Notes: generated by a model from the sequence alone, not told the origin. DNA of 64,000 nt from Nitrospira sp. SG-bin1 (GCA_002083365.1 LVWS01000026.1:1-64000); one strand, 5' to 3'. Shown: positions 1-9,548, numbered from the stretch's first letter. Program-made: numbers and translations.

Positions 1-48
1 TTCGTCAATTTACACACGCGGCTTGACATCACCCACTGGTCCCTTTGC

Positions 49-77
49 TTGACCCGCGTGTGACCTCAGGCTATAGT
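49..77 (+). promoter_or_regulatory. Sigma70-type promoter for ilvE
   Basis: TTGACC at 49-54 and TATAGT at 72-77 are separated by exactly 17 bases and lie about 55 bases upstream of the ilvE ATG. Spacing and hexamers fit a housekeeping promoter. A further TTGACA at 23-28 has no good -10 partner. Prediction from sequence only. Confidence 0.55.
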
Positions 78-131
78 CCCTCCATCCATTGATTCGGAAC
101 TGCCAATCATCCATTGCTGGAGTTGTCTTCG

Positions 132-1046
132 ATGTTGGAACCGGTTGAAAAGATTTGGATGGACGGACAGTTTGTGAAGTGGGGAGAGGCCAATGTTCAT
201 ATTCTCACCCATTCGCTGCACTACGGCCTTGCGGCGTTTGAAGGGATTCGGTGCTACAAGGGGAAATCGGGGTCCGCGATCTTTCGGCTTCAGGAACATG
301 TCGATCGCCTGTTTGATTCGGCTCATATCGGCATGATGGCCATGCCGTACGACAAAAAGCAGATCGCCGATGCCATCATCGAGACCGTTCGTATCAATCG
401 TCTCGATGCCTGTTACATTCGCCCCTTGGTCTATATCGGATATGGTGCGATGGGCGTCCATCCAGGGGACAATCCGATTCGCGTGGGCATTGCCGCTTGG
501 AGGTGGGGAGCCTATTTGGGTGACGACGCGTTGGCCAACGGGATGCGCGCCTGTGTATCGTCCTTCACGAGACACCATGTGAATGTCTCCATGACCAGGG
601 GAAAGATTTCCGGGTATTATGTGAACTCCATCATGGCCAAACGGCAGGCGAAGGCCGACGGATATGACGAGGCGATTCTTCTCGATCCCGAGGGCTACGT
701 TGCCGAAGGAACGGGAGAGAACGTGTTCATCATTCGCCGGGGCGTTCTCAAGACGACGCCGTTGACGTCGGTGCTCGAAGGAATCACGCGAAACTCCGTC
801 ATCCAATTGGCTCAAGAGCGAGACATCCAGGTTGTGGAAGAACGGTTTACGCGCGATGAGATGTATATCGCCGACGAAGTCTTCGTGACGGGAACTGCGG
901 CTGAGTTGACCCCGGTCCGAGAAATCGACAACCGGCGCATCGGAACTGGTACCCCTGGACCGATTACACGCAGCCTCCAAGATGCCTTTTTTTCGATCGT
1001 GCGCGGAGAAGATGCTACGCACGACTCCTGGCTCACGCGTATCTAA
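132..1046 (+). CDS. ilvE: Branched-chain amino acid aminotransferase
   Basis: A fold-type IV PLP aminotransferase that moves the amino group between glutamate and the keto acids of leucine, isoleucine and valine, the last step of their synthesis in the cytoplasm. The 304-residue length is normal for the family. The N-terminal motif HYGLAAFEGIRCY, the PLP-binding lysine (K158, in GKISGYY) and the later EGTGENVF segment are all in family order. The ATG at 132 is preferred because family proteins begin close to the KIWMDGQ segment; an upstream TTG at 114 would add six residues. It stands alone, convergent with the secG operon. Sequence is intact. Confidence 0.95.
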   Translation: MLEPVEKIWMDGQFVKWGEANVHILTHSLHYGLAAFEGIRCYKGKSGSAIFRLQEHVDRLFDSAHIGMMAMPYDKKQIADAIIETVRINRLDACYIRPLVYIGYGAMGVHPGDNPIRVGIAAWRWGAYLGDDALANGMRACVSSFTRHHVNVSMTRGKISGYYVNSIMAKRQAKADGYDEAILLDPEGYVAEGTGENVFIIRRGVLKTTPLTSVLEGITRNSVIQLAQERDIQVVEERFTRDEMYIADEVFVTGTAAELTPVREIDNRRIGTGTPGPITRSLQDAFFSIVRGEDATHDSWLTRI

Positions 1047-1144
1047 GCAAGCTTCAATCCGATACACGTCGACTGTCAATCGAGCGTAATAGAACCGGAT
1101 TCTCTCGGCTGGCGAACGACCAAGGACGGTTGGCGAAGTATGGA

Positions 1145-1501
1145 TCAATGACCCGACGCGGGAGCCTCTCCAGAAGGATGCGACTCGCCTGAAGACTGAG
1201 CCGGTGGTGCAGCCTGGGGAGCAGCCGGTTCACTCGCGGGCTGCATATCGATGACGGTCGAAGAAACGTTTCGTTGCTTGGCTAAAATGGCCAGGCTGAG
1301 GGACGTCAGCATGAATACCGCTGCCACGACGACGGTCAGCTTGCTCAGAAAGTTGGCCGGGCCACGGCTGCCGAACACCGTCTGACTGGATCCTCCGAAA
1401 GCAGCACCGATCTCCGCTCCTTTCCCCGATTGGAGAAGAATCGCTCCGATCATCAGAAAGCAGATGAAGACATGGACGATGACAATCAACGTATACAGCA
1501 T
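1145..1501 (-). CDS. secG: Preprotein translocase subunit SecG
   Basis: Small accessory subunit of the SecYEG channel that exports unfolded proteins across the inner membrane. The 118-residue protein has two hydrophobic helices (about residues 2-25 and 53-74). Between them is the family loop LLQSGKGAEIGAAFGG followed by TVFGSRG, and the tail is rich in Ala and Pro. The ATG at 1501 is chosen because it starts right at the first helix; the longer reading frame upstream overlaps tpiA. The gene lies 5 bases after tpiA, as last gene of the gap-pgk-tpiA-secG operon, a common arrangement of secG behind tpiA. Confidence 0.95.
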   Translation of the reverse strand: MLYTLIVIVHVFICFLMIGAILLQSGKGAEIGAAFGGSSQTVFGSRGPANFLSKLTVVVAAVFMLTSLSLAILAKQRNVSSTVIDMQPASEPAAPQAAPPAQSSGESHPSGEAPASGH

Positions 1502-1506
1502 GAGAT

Positions 1507-2295
1507 TCAGACTCCGATTGATCGAGCGGCTGAAGCGGCCGCGGCAATTGTAGCAAAGGACTCGACTTGGAGACAAGCACCGCCGATGAGCGCGCCGTCG
1601 ATCTGATCCGAGGCCAGCAGCGATTCGATATTCTGGGGTGTGACGCTTCCTCCATAAAGAACCCTCGTGCAGTCTGCGACCGAGGAAGTTCGGATGGCGC
1701 CGAGGACATCACGAATGGTGCGATGGGCGGCGACCGCTTGCTCGACCGTCGCGGACTTACCGGTGCCGATGGCCCAGACCGGTTCATACGCGATGGTGAC
1801 AGAAGCCAGCGCTTCCGTGGTCAGATCCGACAGACTCTCGCGCAATTGCCGTGTCAGGACGTCATCCGTCGAACCGTTCTCTCGTTGCGCGAGCGACTCG
1901 CCGATGCAGAGAATCGGACGGAGCCCGTGTTTGAGTGCCGCTCGGACTTTCTTTTGAATGAGGTCGCCCTGTTCGCCAAAGAGCGTTCGCCGTTCGGAAT
2001 GGCCAAGAATCACATAGCGACACCCCAGGTCTTTCAGCATCGGCGCGGAAATCTCTCCGGTATAGGCCCCGTGATCTTCCCAGAACATGTCCTGCGCTCC
2101 AAGTTGAATGGGAGCGGAAGCACCCAGCGCCCTGCGCACCGATTCCAAGGCGGTAAAGGGAGGAGCGACGACGAGCTCAACGGTTGCGGACGGACCGGGA
2201 AGACGTGTAAGCAACTCGCGAATGAAAATGGCCGCTTCAGACGCGGTCTTGTTCATTTTCCAATTGCCGACGATCAGGACAGGACGCACGGTCAT
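1507..2295 (-). CDS. tpiA: Triosephosphate isomerase
   Basis: Interconverts dihydroxyacetone phosphate and glyceraldehyde 3-phosphate in central carbon metabolism. The 262-residue TIM barrel shows the N-terminal GNWKMN motif with the catalytic Asn/Lys, the electrophile histidine in GHSERR, the catalytic glutamate in AYEPVWAIGTG and the phosphate-gripping YGGSV near the C-terminus. Length is normal and no motif is missing. It lies 33 bases after pgk and 5 bases before secG on the same strand, so it should be co-transcribed from the promoter upstream of gap. Confidence 0.97.
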   Translation of the reverse strand: MTVRPVLIVGNWKMNKTASEAAIFIRELLTRLPGPSATVELVVAPPFTALESVRRALGASAPIQLGAQDMFWEDHGAYTGEISAPMLKDLGCRYVILGHSERRTLFGEQGDLIQKKVRAALKHGLRPILCIGESLAQRENGSTDDVLTRQLRESLSDLTTEALASVTIAYEPVWAIGTGKSATVEQAVAAHRTIRDVLGAIRTSSVADCTRVLYGGSVTPQNIESLLASDQIDGALIGGACLQVESFATIAAAASAARSIGV

Positions 2296-2328
2296 CCTTG
2301 GATGTCTCTCGCGTGTGAAGATGGTCGT

Positions 2329-3528
2329 TCAGTTTTGGCGGTCAGGCAAGGCCGCGAGACCCGGAAGCGTTTTGCCTTCGAGCAATTCGAGGGCCGCGCC
2401 GCCACCGGTCGAGATAAACGACATATTCTCCGATACACCGGCCCGATGAACGGCCAAGGCGGTCTCGCCGCCGCCGACGATCGTCAGGGCGTAGGCATCG
2501 GCGATGGCATGGGCCATGGCGAGTGTGCCTCTCGCATACGCATCGATTTCAAACACCCCCATTGGTCCGTTCCATAGGATGGTTTTGGCATTTTGGACCG
2601 CCTCATTGAAAAGTTTGACGGAAGCCGGACCGATATCGAGGGCATACCACCCTTTGGGAATTTCCTGTACCGGGACGATTTTCGTTTCTGCGCCCACCTC
2701 TCGGCTGGCCGCGACCACACAGTCGACGGGCAAGTAGAACTTGACCCCGCGTGAGAGGGCGTGGTCCTCGATACCTCTGGCAAAGTCCAGCATGTCCATC
2801 TCGCACAGAGAATTGCCGATCTCCATGCCTTTGGCCTTCAAGAACGTAAAGGCCATCCCGCCGCCGATGATGACTTTATCGACCTTCTTACCCAGGTTTT
2901 CAATCACACCGATCTTGCCCGACACCTTCGCTCCTCCGAGAATCGCGGCAAACGGCCGGACCGGATTGGCGACGGCTCCTTCAAGATATTCGATTTCTTT
3001 CTTGAGCAGCGCTCCCGCCGCGGAATCCTTGATGTGCTTGGTGATTCCAACCGTCGACGCATGGGCTCGGTGTGCCGCCCCAAAGGCGTCATTGATGAAG
3101 ACGTCACCCAACGAGGCGAGGGCCTTCGCAAAATCATCGTCATTTTTTTCCTCGCCGGCATGAAAACGGAGATTTTCCAGCAGGAGGACATCCCCGTCCT
3201 TCATCTTGGCGACCAATTTTTCGACGGCCGGACCTATGCAGTCCGGTGCGAAAATGACATCCTTTCCGAGCAGTCGTCCGAGACGCTTGGCCACCGGGGC
3301 GAGGCTGTATTTTGGATCAAAGGCTCCCTTCGGGCGACCGAGATGAGAGCAAAGGATGACCTTAGCGCCCTCATCGACCACTCGATTGATCGTGGGCAAG
3401 GTCGAGCGAATGCGGGTGTCGTCCGTGATCTGCAGTGACTCATCGAGCGGAACGTTGAAATCGGCCCGGATGATGACCCGTTTGCCACGAAGTTGCACAT
3501 CGTCGATGGTTTGTTTGTGCAAGTTCAC
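2329..3528 (-). CDS. pgk: Phosphoglycerate kinase
   Basis: Transfers phosphate between 1,3-bisphosphoglycerate and ADP in glycolysis and gluconeogenesis. The 399-residue protein starts with the family segment KRVIIRADFNVPLD. It carries the glycine-rich hinge and ATP-site segments (ILGGAKVSGK, WNGPMGVFE, TIVGGGETALA) in order. The GTG at 3528 is chosen because AAGGAG sits about 8 bases upstream and the family N-terminus begins there; the upstream in-frame extension has no family resemblance. It is second in the gap-pgk-tpiA-secG operon, 91 bases after gap. Confidence 0.97.
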   Translation of the reverse strand: MNLHKQTIDDVQLRGKRVIIRADFNVPLDESLQITDDTRIRSTLPTINRVVDEGAKVILCSHLGRPKGAFDPKYSLAPVAKRLGRLLGKDVIFAPDCIGPAVEKLVAKMKDGDVLLLENLRFHAGEEKNDDDFAKALASLGDVFINDAFGAAHRAHASTVGITKHIKDSAAGALLKKEIEYLEGAVANPVRPFAAILGGAKVSGKIGVIENLGKKVDKVIIGGGMAFTFLKAKGMEIGNSLCEMDMLDFARGIEDHALSRGVKFYLPVDCVVAASREVGAETKIVPVQEIPKGWYALDIGPASVKLFNEAVQNAKTILWNGPMGVFEIDAYARGTLAMAHAIADAYALTIVGGGETALAVHRAGVSENMSFISTGGGAALELLEGKTLPGLAALPDRQN

Positions 3529-3619
3529 GGATGCTCCTTCAGTTAGGCGCCGAACGCGTGGAAATGAGAGAGATGGATAGGTGTGAAAACCGCTTCGCTC
3601 ATTTTCCGGCCATAGTCCT

Positions 3620-4633
3620 TTAGGCCGCCGTCGATTTTCCGGCAAGAACCTTGACGAGGTCGCGGACGCGGCAGGAATAGCCCCACTCGTTGTCGTACCA
3701 CGCCGTGACTTTGACCAGGCGCTTGTCCACGACGTTGGTCAACGGGGCATCGACGGTGGCCGAGTGAGCGTCTCCTTTTTGGTCGATCGAAACGATAGGG
3801 TCTTCGGAATACTTGAGAATGCCCTTCAGGGGGCCCTCCGCGGCTTTCTTGAAGGCGGCATTGACGGATGCGACGTCACAATCCTTCTCGGTTTCCACCG
3901 TCAGGTCGACCAGTGAGACGTTCGGCGTGGGTACCCGAATGGCGAGCCCATCCAACTTGCCCTTGAGTTCAGGAATCACGAGGTGCAGCGCTTTGGCCGC
4001 GCCGGTGCTGGTGGGAATCATCGACATGCCGGCGGCGCGGGCACGTCGAAGGTCTTTGTGAGGCAGGTCCAGCAACTGCTGATCGTTGGTATAGGAATGG
4101 ATCGTCGTCATGATTCCGTGCTTGATGCCGAACGTTTCCAGCAGAACTTTGGCGACCGGAGCCAGGCAGTTGGTTGTGCAAGAGGCATTGGACACAATAT
4201 GATGTGATTTCGGGTCGAACTTATTGTCGTTTACACCCAAGACGATGGTCACATCGGGATCTTTCGCCGGAGCAGAAATAATCACGTGCTTGGCACCGGC
4301 GGAGAGATGTTTGCCGGCCGCTTCCCGATCGGTGAATCGCCCGGTCGATTCAATTACCACGTCGACGTTCAGTGCCTTCCAGGGCAACTCCTTCGGATCT
4401 TTGATCGCGAGGACTTGAATGGGTGTCCCATCGACGAGAATCTGGTTTTCCTTGGCCTCCACCGTGGCCGGCAGGGTTCCGTGCACGGAGTCGTATTTGA
4501 GAAGATAAGCAAGCGTTTTGGCGTCCGTGAGATCGTTGATGGCGACGATCTGCAGATCTTTGTCGCCCATCGAAGCGCGCAAGACGTTGCGCCCGATGCG
4601 TCCGAATCCATTGATTCCAATTCGAATGGCCAT
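3620..4633 (-). CDS. gap: Glyceraldehyde-3-phosphate dehydrogenase, type I
   Basis: Converts glyceraldehyde 3-phosphate to 1,3-bisphosphoglycerate with NAD(P). The 337-residue protein has the N-terminal Rossmann motif INGFGRIGR, the catalytic cysteine in SNASCTTNCLAP and the C-terminal WYDNEWGYS segment, all intact. The ATG at 4633 is chosen because it opens directly onto the Rossmann strand; the frame continues upstream without resemblance. It is first gene of the glycolytic operon and has a strong promoter 60-90 bases upstream. Divergent from mutS2. Confidence 0.97.
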   Translation of the reverse strand: MAIRIGINGFGRIGRNVLRASMGDKDLQIVAINDLTDAKTLAYLLKYDSVHGTLPATVEAKENQILVDGTPIQVLAIKDPKELPWKALNVDVVIESTGRFTDREAAGKHLSAGAKHVIISAPAKDPDVTIVLGVNDNKFDPKSHHIVSNASCTTNCLAPVAKVLLETFGIKHGIMTTIHSYTNDQQLLDLPHKDLRRARAAGMSMIPTSTGAAKALHLVIPELKGKLDGLAIRVPTPNVSLVDLTVETEKDCDVASVNAAFKKAAEGPLKGILKYSEDPIVSIDQKGDAHSATVDAPLTNVVDKRLVKVTAWYDNEWGYSCRVRDLVKVLAGKSTAA

Positions 4634-4693
4634 AGCGTAATCCTCTACGTGATGATGGGGTTCAGTATAACGGGCGTTACAGTGGAACAAGCG

Positions 4694-4723
4694 ATAGTAT
4701 CGATGCCCTCTCCTTCTTGTCAA
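4694..4723 (-). promoter_or_regulatory. Sigma70-type promoter for gap-pgk-tpiA-secG
   Basis: Read on the minus strand, TTGACA (4723-4718) is followed after 18 bases by TACTAT (4699-4694). The -10 box lies about 60 bases ahead of the gap ATG. The -35 is a perfect consensus and the -10 matches at five of six positions, which fits high expression of a glycolytic operon. Confidence 0.65.
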
Positions 4724-4841
4724 GGTTTGGGGAGGTCGATGGGATGAAAAAGGTAAAAAGATCTGGTAGTTCCAAGCGTTGCCGATCTTGCACGATCTCC
4801 GTTAAAGTTTCAGGTTCGGTCCGGTGTGTTCTCCATTCGAC

Positions 4842-7259
4842 ATGAGTATGACCTTATCAGATCATGCGATGCAGGTACTGGAGTGGCCTCGTGTATTGGA
4901 ATGCCTGGCCCAGCAGGCGCAGTCCACTGTGGGGATCGCAAGATGCCGGACGCTTTCCCTTGCGAATGAGTTTTCGGATGCCTGGCGGCGTCAACAAGAG
5001 ACGACCGAAATGGCGAGGTTGCTGGAAGGGAGTGATCCGATGCCGGTCCTCACCTTTCCCGACATTCGTGAACAGCTGACTCGATCCAAGAAGGGTGGGG
5101 TCCTTGAAGCCGGTGAGTTACGAGACTGTGTGGCCGTGCTGGCTCTGATGGCGGAGGTAGAACGATATGCCGGCTCTCACAAAGGCGAGATGGAGACCCT
5201 GGAACGGGTCTTGGCACCGCTTCATGCCACAAAAACGTTGAACGTGGTCCTGAAAGCCATTGACGTCGCGATTCAGTCCGACGGTTCCATGAAAGATACG
5301 GCTTCGCCGGAGCTGCGGCGCCTGACGCACCAAGCGCAGGGGTTGAAGCAGGACATGCGGCAGCATCTGGAGCAGATCCTTCATTCGAAGCGCTATGAGG
5401 AGGTGTTACAAGAGTCGTACTTTGCCCAACGGGAGGGACGGTATGTGGTGCCGGTGAAGGCGGACATGCGCGGGAGAATTCCCGGGATTGTGCACGATGT
5501 GTCGGCCAGCGGAGCGACCGTTTTTCTGGAACCCCGAGAGTTGGTTGAGCTCAACAATTCCATCAAGGTGGCGGATCTGGAAATTGAGCGTGAGGTTCAG
5601 CGTATCCTCCGGGAACTCTCCGCGTTGGTGGCGTCAAAAGCTGCCGAGATCGAGCCAGGGATCGAAGTACTGGCTGAATGGGATGTGATCAGAGCGAAAG
5701 CCGAGATGGGCCGCCGACTGAAGTGCAACCCCGTCGCATTGAATGAAGATGGTCGGGTGATGCTCAAGCAGGCCCGGCATCCGCTGTTGCTCATCGCAAA
5801 AGATCAGGTCGTGGCGAACGACATCTACATGGACGAAACGATCCGCGTGCTCGTCATCTCCGGGCCGAATACGGGAGGGAAGACCGTCACCCTTAAGATC
5901 GTCGGGTTGTTTGCGCTCATGGTGCGGGCGGGGTTGCATCTCCCCTGTGCGCCGGAGTCTGAGATGGCCCTGTTTACCGATCTCTATGCCGATATCGGCG
6001 ATGCGCAGGATTTGAGCCGCGATCTATCCAGTTTTTCCGCTCACATGACGCACATGATCCGACTTCTTTCCGAGAGTCCTGCCGTGCCAATGTCGACGGA
6101 ACGTTCCGCGCCGCGCTTCCTGGTGCTGCTTGATGAGCCGGTGACCTCGACCGATCCTCAAGAAGGGGCGGCATTGGCGGAAGCACTCCTGCGCCGTTTG
6201 TCCGAGATGAACATGAAAGTCGTGGCGACCACACACTATGGCGGACTGAAAGAATTGGCGCAGACGACGCGCGGGTTCGCCAACGCCAGCGTGGAATTCG
6301 ATGTCGAACGTCTGGCGCCGACCTATCGATTGTTCATCGGAATTCCAGGCGGGTCGTCTGCTCTGGAGATCGCCGGTCGGCTCGGCATGGATCAAGATAT
6401 TTTGGACGATGCGAGGAAGCGGTTGCGTCGCGAAGACCGACGCCTCGACGAATTAATGGCAGATTTACAGCGCCAACAACGCCAATTGGCGGAAGATGGT
6501 GAGAGGGCCCGACTGGCCAGACAAGAAGCCGAACAGGCGGCTCGTGACGCGGAAGCGCTTCGAATTCAACTCCAGGAAGCAGAGCAGGAAGCTCGACGGG
6601 GGCTCAAGAAAAAACTCGGCGAACAATTTCAACGGGCACGGGCTGAAGTCCAGGCCACCGTCGATTCCTTGAAGCGTGAGCAGAAACTCATCAAGGCCAA
6701 GGAGACGAAAGAGCGGTTGCATGAGTTGGAGACGAAAGTCAGGCAGGAACTTGTGCCGGCCGGCGGATCGATCCCACTGGAGCAACTCGGTATCGGCGAC
6801 GTCGTGGAAATCACCGGCTTGGGCATGGTGGGGAGTCTGTTGGAAACGCCACAAGGGAAAAAACGTGTCCGCGTCAAGGTCGGGGAGGGTGAAATTTTGG
6901 CCAGCGTGTCGAACCTCGTCGGCATCGAGCAGGAACAAGACGCGACGATAGAACGAATGACATCATCCCCGTCACGTCCTCGCCCGGTTCCAACGAGTAG
7001 TAGACTGGGGCTGGATGAACAGACGGTGGTGGATGTGCGAGGGCAAGCGGCCGATGAAGCGCTGGATCAAGTCGTGGCAGCCTTGGATCGGGCAACTCTC
7101 GACGGAGCTCCGTATCTCCGGATTATTCATGGCCATGGGACCGGTCGACTCAAATCCGTCTTGCGCGACTATCTGAAAGATTCGCCCTATGTGGCCAACT
7201 TTCGCCCAGGTGACAAAGCCGAGGGCGGAGATGGCGTGACCGTCGCAAAATTGCGGTGA
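4842..7259 (+). CDS. mutS2: MutS2 family ATPase/endonuclease
   Basis: MutS2 proteins are ATPases that act on branched DNA and, in some bacteria, split collided ribosomes. The 805-residue protein has an N-terminal clamp/lever region, the P-loop GPNTGGKT at about 341-348, the Walker B/ABC segment LLDEPVTSTDPQEG, a long charged coiled coil (about 520-630) and a C-terminal Smr domain with DVRG and HGHGTGRLK. The ATG at 4842 is preferred over a GTG at 4824. The last 40 codons recur in a decayed copy at 9549-9674, so the 3' end seems to have been the site of an insertion event. Confidence 0.95.
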   Translation: MSMTLSDHAMQVLEWPRVLECLAQQAQSTVGIARCRTLSLANEFSDAWRRQQETTEMARLLEGSDPMPVLTFPDIREQLTRSKKGGVLEAGELRDCVAVLALMAEVERYAGSHKGEMETLERVLAPLHATKTLNVVLKAIDVAIQSDGSMKDTASPELRRLTHQAQGLKQDMRQHLEQILHSKRYEEVLQESYFAQREGRYVVPVKADMRGRIPGIVHDVSASGATVFLEPRELVELNNSIKVADLEIEREVQRILRELSALVASKAAEIEPGIEVLAEWDVIRAKAEMGRRLKCNPVALNEDGRVMLKQARHPLLLIAKDQVVANDIYMDETIRVLVISGPNTGGKTVTLKIVGLFALMVRAGLHLPCAPESEMALFTDLYADIGDAQDLSRDLSSFSAHMTHMIRLLSESPAVPMSTERSAPRFLVLLDEPVTSTDPQEGAALAEALLRRLSEMNMKVVATTHYGGLKELAQTTRGFANASVEFDVERLAPTYRLFIGIPGGSSALEIAGRLGMDQDILDDARKRLRREDRRLDELMADLQRQQRQLAEDGERARLARQEAEQAARDAEALRIQLQEAEQEARRGLKKKLGEQFQRARAEVQATVDSLKREQKLIKAKETKERLHELETKVRQELVPAGGSIPLEQLGIGDVVEITGLGMVGSLLETPQGKKRVRVKVGEGEILASVSNLVGIEQEQDATIERMTSSPSRPRPVPTSSRLGLDEQTVVDVRGQAADEALDQVVAALDRATLDGAPYLRIIHGHGTGRLKSVLRDYLKDSPYVANFRPGDKAEGGDGVTVAKLR

Positions 7260-7773
7260 GTGTTTTCGTGTGTTTTTCATGTGGCAGGGGGCTTCAACAT
7301 ATTTCGATGCTCCCCTGTATAGTTTTTGATCCACCCAGTATCTAACTCGATACCGCATCTGATTCAGCCATCAATCCGCTCCATACCCTATGTGGTTCCC
7401 TTGGTGGTGTAACTGACTGCTCTTGTGGTGATTTTGAGTAACTCGTCATATGTAGTTTTTGCATGGTATCAAGTTTGCTTTGTCGTTGCATGCCTCAGGT
7501 TTGTACAGGAACTGTTTATCACGAGTCTAAATTTTCAGGGTCTTGTCATCGATCAGCCTTTGAAGAACGTTCACGTAGGAACTATGTCTAACCAAGAGGG
7601 TCATCATGCGCAAAACAACATTCTGTGAAACGAAGGGTCGGAAGGCACCGAAGATGAAGCGCCTAAGAGAATTGGAGCAAGAGAACGGCCTGCTCAAGCT
7701 TCTGTACGCCGATCTGCTGCAGAAGTTCTCGTCGTTGAAGGACGGACTGACCAGAAGCGCAAGGGTTTGTTAA
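7138..7773 (+). repeat. Long direct repeat, copy A (mutS2 tail to micro-ORF)
   Basis: This stretch holds the end of mutS2, a non-coding spacer of about 345 bases and a 55-codon micro-ORF. It reappears in the same order and spacing at 9549-10194. Similarity is clear in the mutS2 tail and in the KRLREL...KLLY...DLL core of the micro-ORF. It is patchy in the spacer, for example around the CAGTATCT motif near 7337 and 9783. The 539-codon amine-oxidase-like gene sits between the two copies. Confidence 0.75.
7606..7773 (+). CDS. 55-residue coiled-coil micro-protein (IS3 OrfA-like), copy A
   Basis: A short frame opened by ATG with AAGAGGG about 7 bases upstream. It encodes 55 residues ending in Cys. 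The core KRLRELEQENGLLKLLYADL resembles the leucine-zipper end of IS3-family OrfA proteins (pattern RLRELExENxxLKxxYADL). No OrfB or helix-turn-helix follows. A homologue of exactly the same length, also ending in Cys and with a perfect ribosome binding site, lies at 10027-10194. Equal length and kept binding sites argue for a translated small protein rather than pure debris; a role is not known. Confidence 0.5.
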   Translation: MRKTTFCETKGRKAPKMKRLRELEQENGLLKLLYADLLQKFSSLKDGLTRSARVC

Positions 7774-7861
7774 GCGACCGAGGCTTCACTCACCGGTGAG
7801 TTTGGCTGTCCGTTGATCAGCCAGAGTCTCGTGCCTGTGCTACTGAGAAAGGAGATCACCA

Positions 7862-9481
7862 ATGCCGAGGAAGGGAAAGCCCAATGCTGATCTCAAGGTG
7901 ACGGTCTCGCCATTCGGTCCGACCCGTGAAGAACTACAGGCGATCGGGGAACGTGTGCTGACACTGGAACAGGTACGCAAGTACATCGGTCGAAGCAAGA
8001 CGCGATTGCTGTACGTTGAAGCGCTTGATGATGATGGTGATAAGGGGAAAAAGCCTCAGCCGCCCAAACGATTTCGGGCTACGCTGTATGACAGCACAAA
8101 CCACCGCACGATCTTCGTCGACGGCGGCTTGCGCGATGCGCGGCGCGTGGATATCACCGAATCGGCGCTGCCGCCGCACCCGTCGGGCGAGGAGTTTACC
8201 GCCGCCGTGAGAATTCTCCGTGGCGATCCGACGTTTGCCGCGGCGCTTGATGCGCGCCAAATCGAGACTTATCAGCCTATTCCCGCCCTTGCGTTGAATG
8301 AATTGCCGGATGGCCGTATCGAGCGGTGTATTGCGATCGGGTTGCTGCCCCGCGGCGGAGACGCGCAGCACGAGATTGTGGCGGTTGACCTGGCGCGTCG
8401 GCAGATCATGCGCTACGAAGAACGTGTACCGCCGAATGTCCGGCCCCGCAACCGGGGCTTGTGCGGTGTGCCGCACGACGCCAACCAGGCCACGGCCTCG
8501 AAAGGTACCGCCGGGCAGGTCTGGGTGACGGTAACGCAAGGAGGGCAGACGCTATGGCGCTTTCTAGCGGTGCGGCCGGCTGCTTCGAGTGGAACCAACG
8601 GCTCCGGAATCGAGCTGCGTTATGTCGACTACAAAGGTAAACGGGTTCTTTACCGCGCGCACGTGCCGATTTTGAACGTCAAGTACGATGGCAATGCCTG
8701 TGGGCCTTATCGCGACTGGCAGTACCAAGAAGGCATGATCCAGGCGACCGGCACTGACGTGGCGCCGGGTTTTCTTTTCTGCCCAGCACCAGCCCGGACT
8801 ATCATCGACACCGGATCGGATACCGGTAACTTCCTTGGTGTCGGTATCTATGTCCTGTTTAACGAGGTTGTGTTTGTAAGCGAAATGGAGGCCGGCTGGT
8901 ATCGGTACATCAGTCAGTGGCGGCTGCATGCCAACGGCACAATTCGCCCACGGTTCGCGTTTGCCGCGGTCGAGAGTACCTGTGTGTGCAACGTCCACCA
9001 CCACCATGTCTACTGGCGGCTCGACTTTGATATTCGCACCGCCGGCAACAATCGCGTGCGCGAGTTCAACGATCCGCCGCTCATCGGCGCCAGTAAGTGG
9101 CACGACAAACGCTTCGAAATCCGCCGCCCTCGTGACTTCGCACGCAAGCGCAAATGGCGTGTTGAGAACACCCTTACGGGCGAGGGCTATGAGATCGTGC
9201 CGAATGCCGGTGATGGGATGGCCACAGCCATGCCTGACTCGCCGTTCGGCCGGGGCGATGTTTGGGTCTTGCGCTATCACGGCAGTGAGATCGACGACGG
9301 TGTGGTTGCCGTAGGGCCGCCGTATGAAGCTGATATTGACCGCTGGGTCAATGGTGAAGCGATCAACAATCACGATGTCGTGATCTGGTACGGCGGGCAT
9401 TTTACGCATGACGTAAATCACGAGGGCCCGGCGCTGCACGGGCACATCGTCGGGCCAGATCTGAAGCCGGTGAATTGGTAG
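7862..9481 (+). CDS. Copper amine oxidase-like protein with altered cofactor motif
   Basis: 539 residues preceded by AAGGAGATCACC. The C-terminal half follows the catalytic domain of copper amine oxidases. A His run H379-H382 ahead of YWRLDFDI corresponds to the H-x-H copper pair, and H516 in WYGGHFTH to the third copper ligand. The segment AGWYRYISQW..NGTI aligns with the topaquinone loop (usual N-Y-D/E), with the precursor tyrosine kept as Y347. The flanking residues are Trp and Arg instead of Asn and Asp/Glu. The usual catalytic Asp region (YDxGE) is also altered. No signal peptide is seen and the protein is shorter than the usual 640-720 residues. Whether it forms topaquinone is open. It is the sole large gene between the two mutS2 tails. 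Confidence 0.7.
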   Translation: MPRKGKPNADLKVTVSPFGPTREELQAIGERVLTLEQVRKYIGRSKTRLLYVEALDDDGDKGKKPQPPKRFRATLYDSTNHRTIFVDGGLRDARRVDITESALPPHPSGEEFTAAVRILRGDPTFAAALDARQIETYQPIPALALNELPDGRIERCIAIGLLPRGGDAQHEIVAVDLARRQIMRYEERVPPNVRPRNRGLCGVPHDANQATASKGTAGQVWVTVTQGGQTLWRFLAVRPAASSGTNGSGIELRYVDYKGKRVLYRAHVPILNVKYDGNACGPYRDWQYQEGMIQATGTDVAPGFLFCPAPARTIIDTGSDTGNFLGVGIYVLFNEVVFVSEMEAGWYRYISQWRLHANGTIRPRFAFAAVESTCVCNVHHHHVYWRLDFDIRTAGNNRVREFNDPPLIGASKWHDKRFEIRRPRDFARKRKWRVENTLTGEGYEIVPNAGDGMATAMPDSPFGRGDVWVLRYHGSEIDDGVVAVGPPYEADIDRWVNGEAINNHDVVIWYGGHFTHDVNHEGPALHGHIVGPDLKPVNW

Positions 9482-9548
9482 TGCGGTAGGGGCAGCGAAC
9501 GGTTTGCGGTGTGTGATCAGACTGTCAGTCCTTAATGGCTACGTTGAC

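Noticed and set aside
66..1148. 360-codon frame opposite ilvE
   Set aside because: It lies fully antisense to a clear gene and shows no family resemblance; long antisense frames are common in this GC-rich DNA.
7425..7628. 67-codon frame downstream of mutS2
   Set aside because: Poor composition, no ribosome binding site, and it overlaps the better-supported micro-ORF at 7606.
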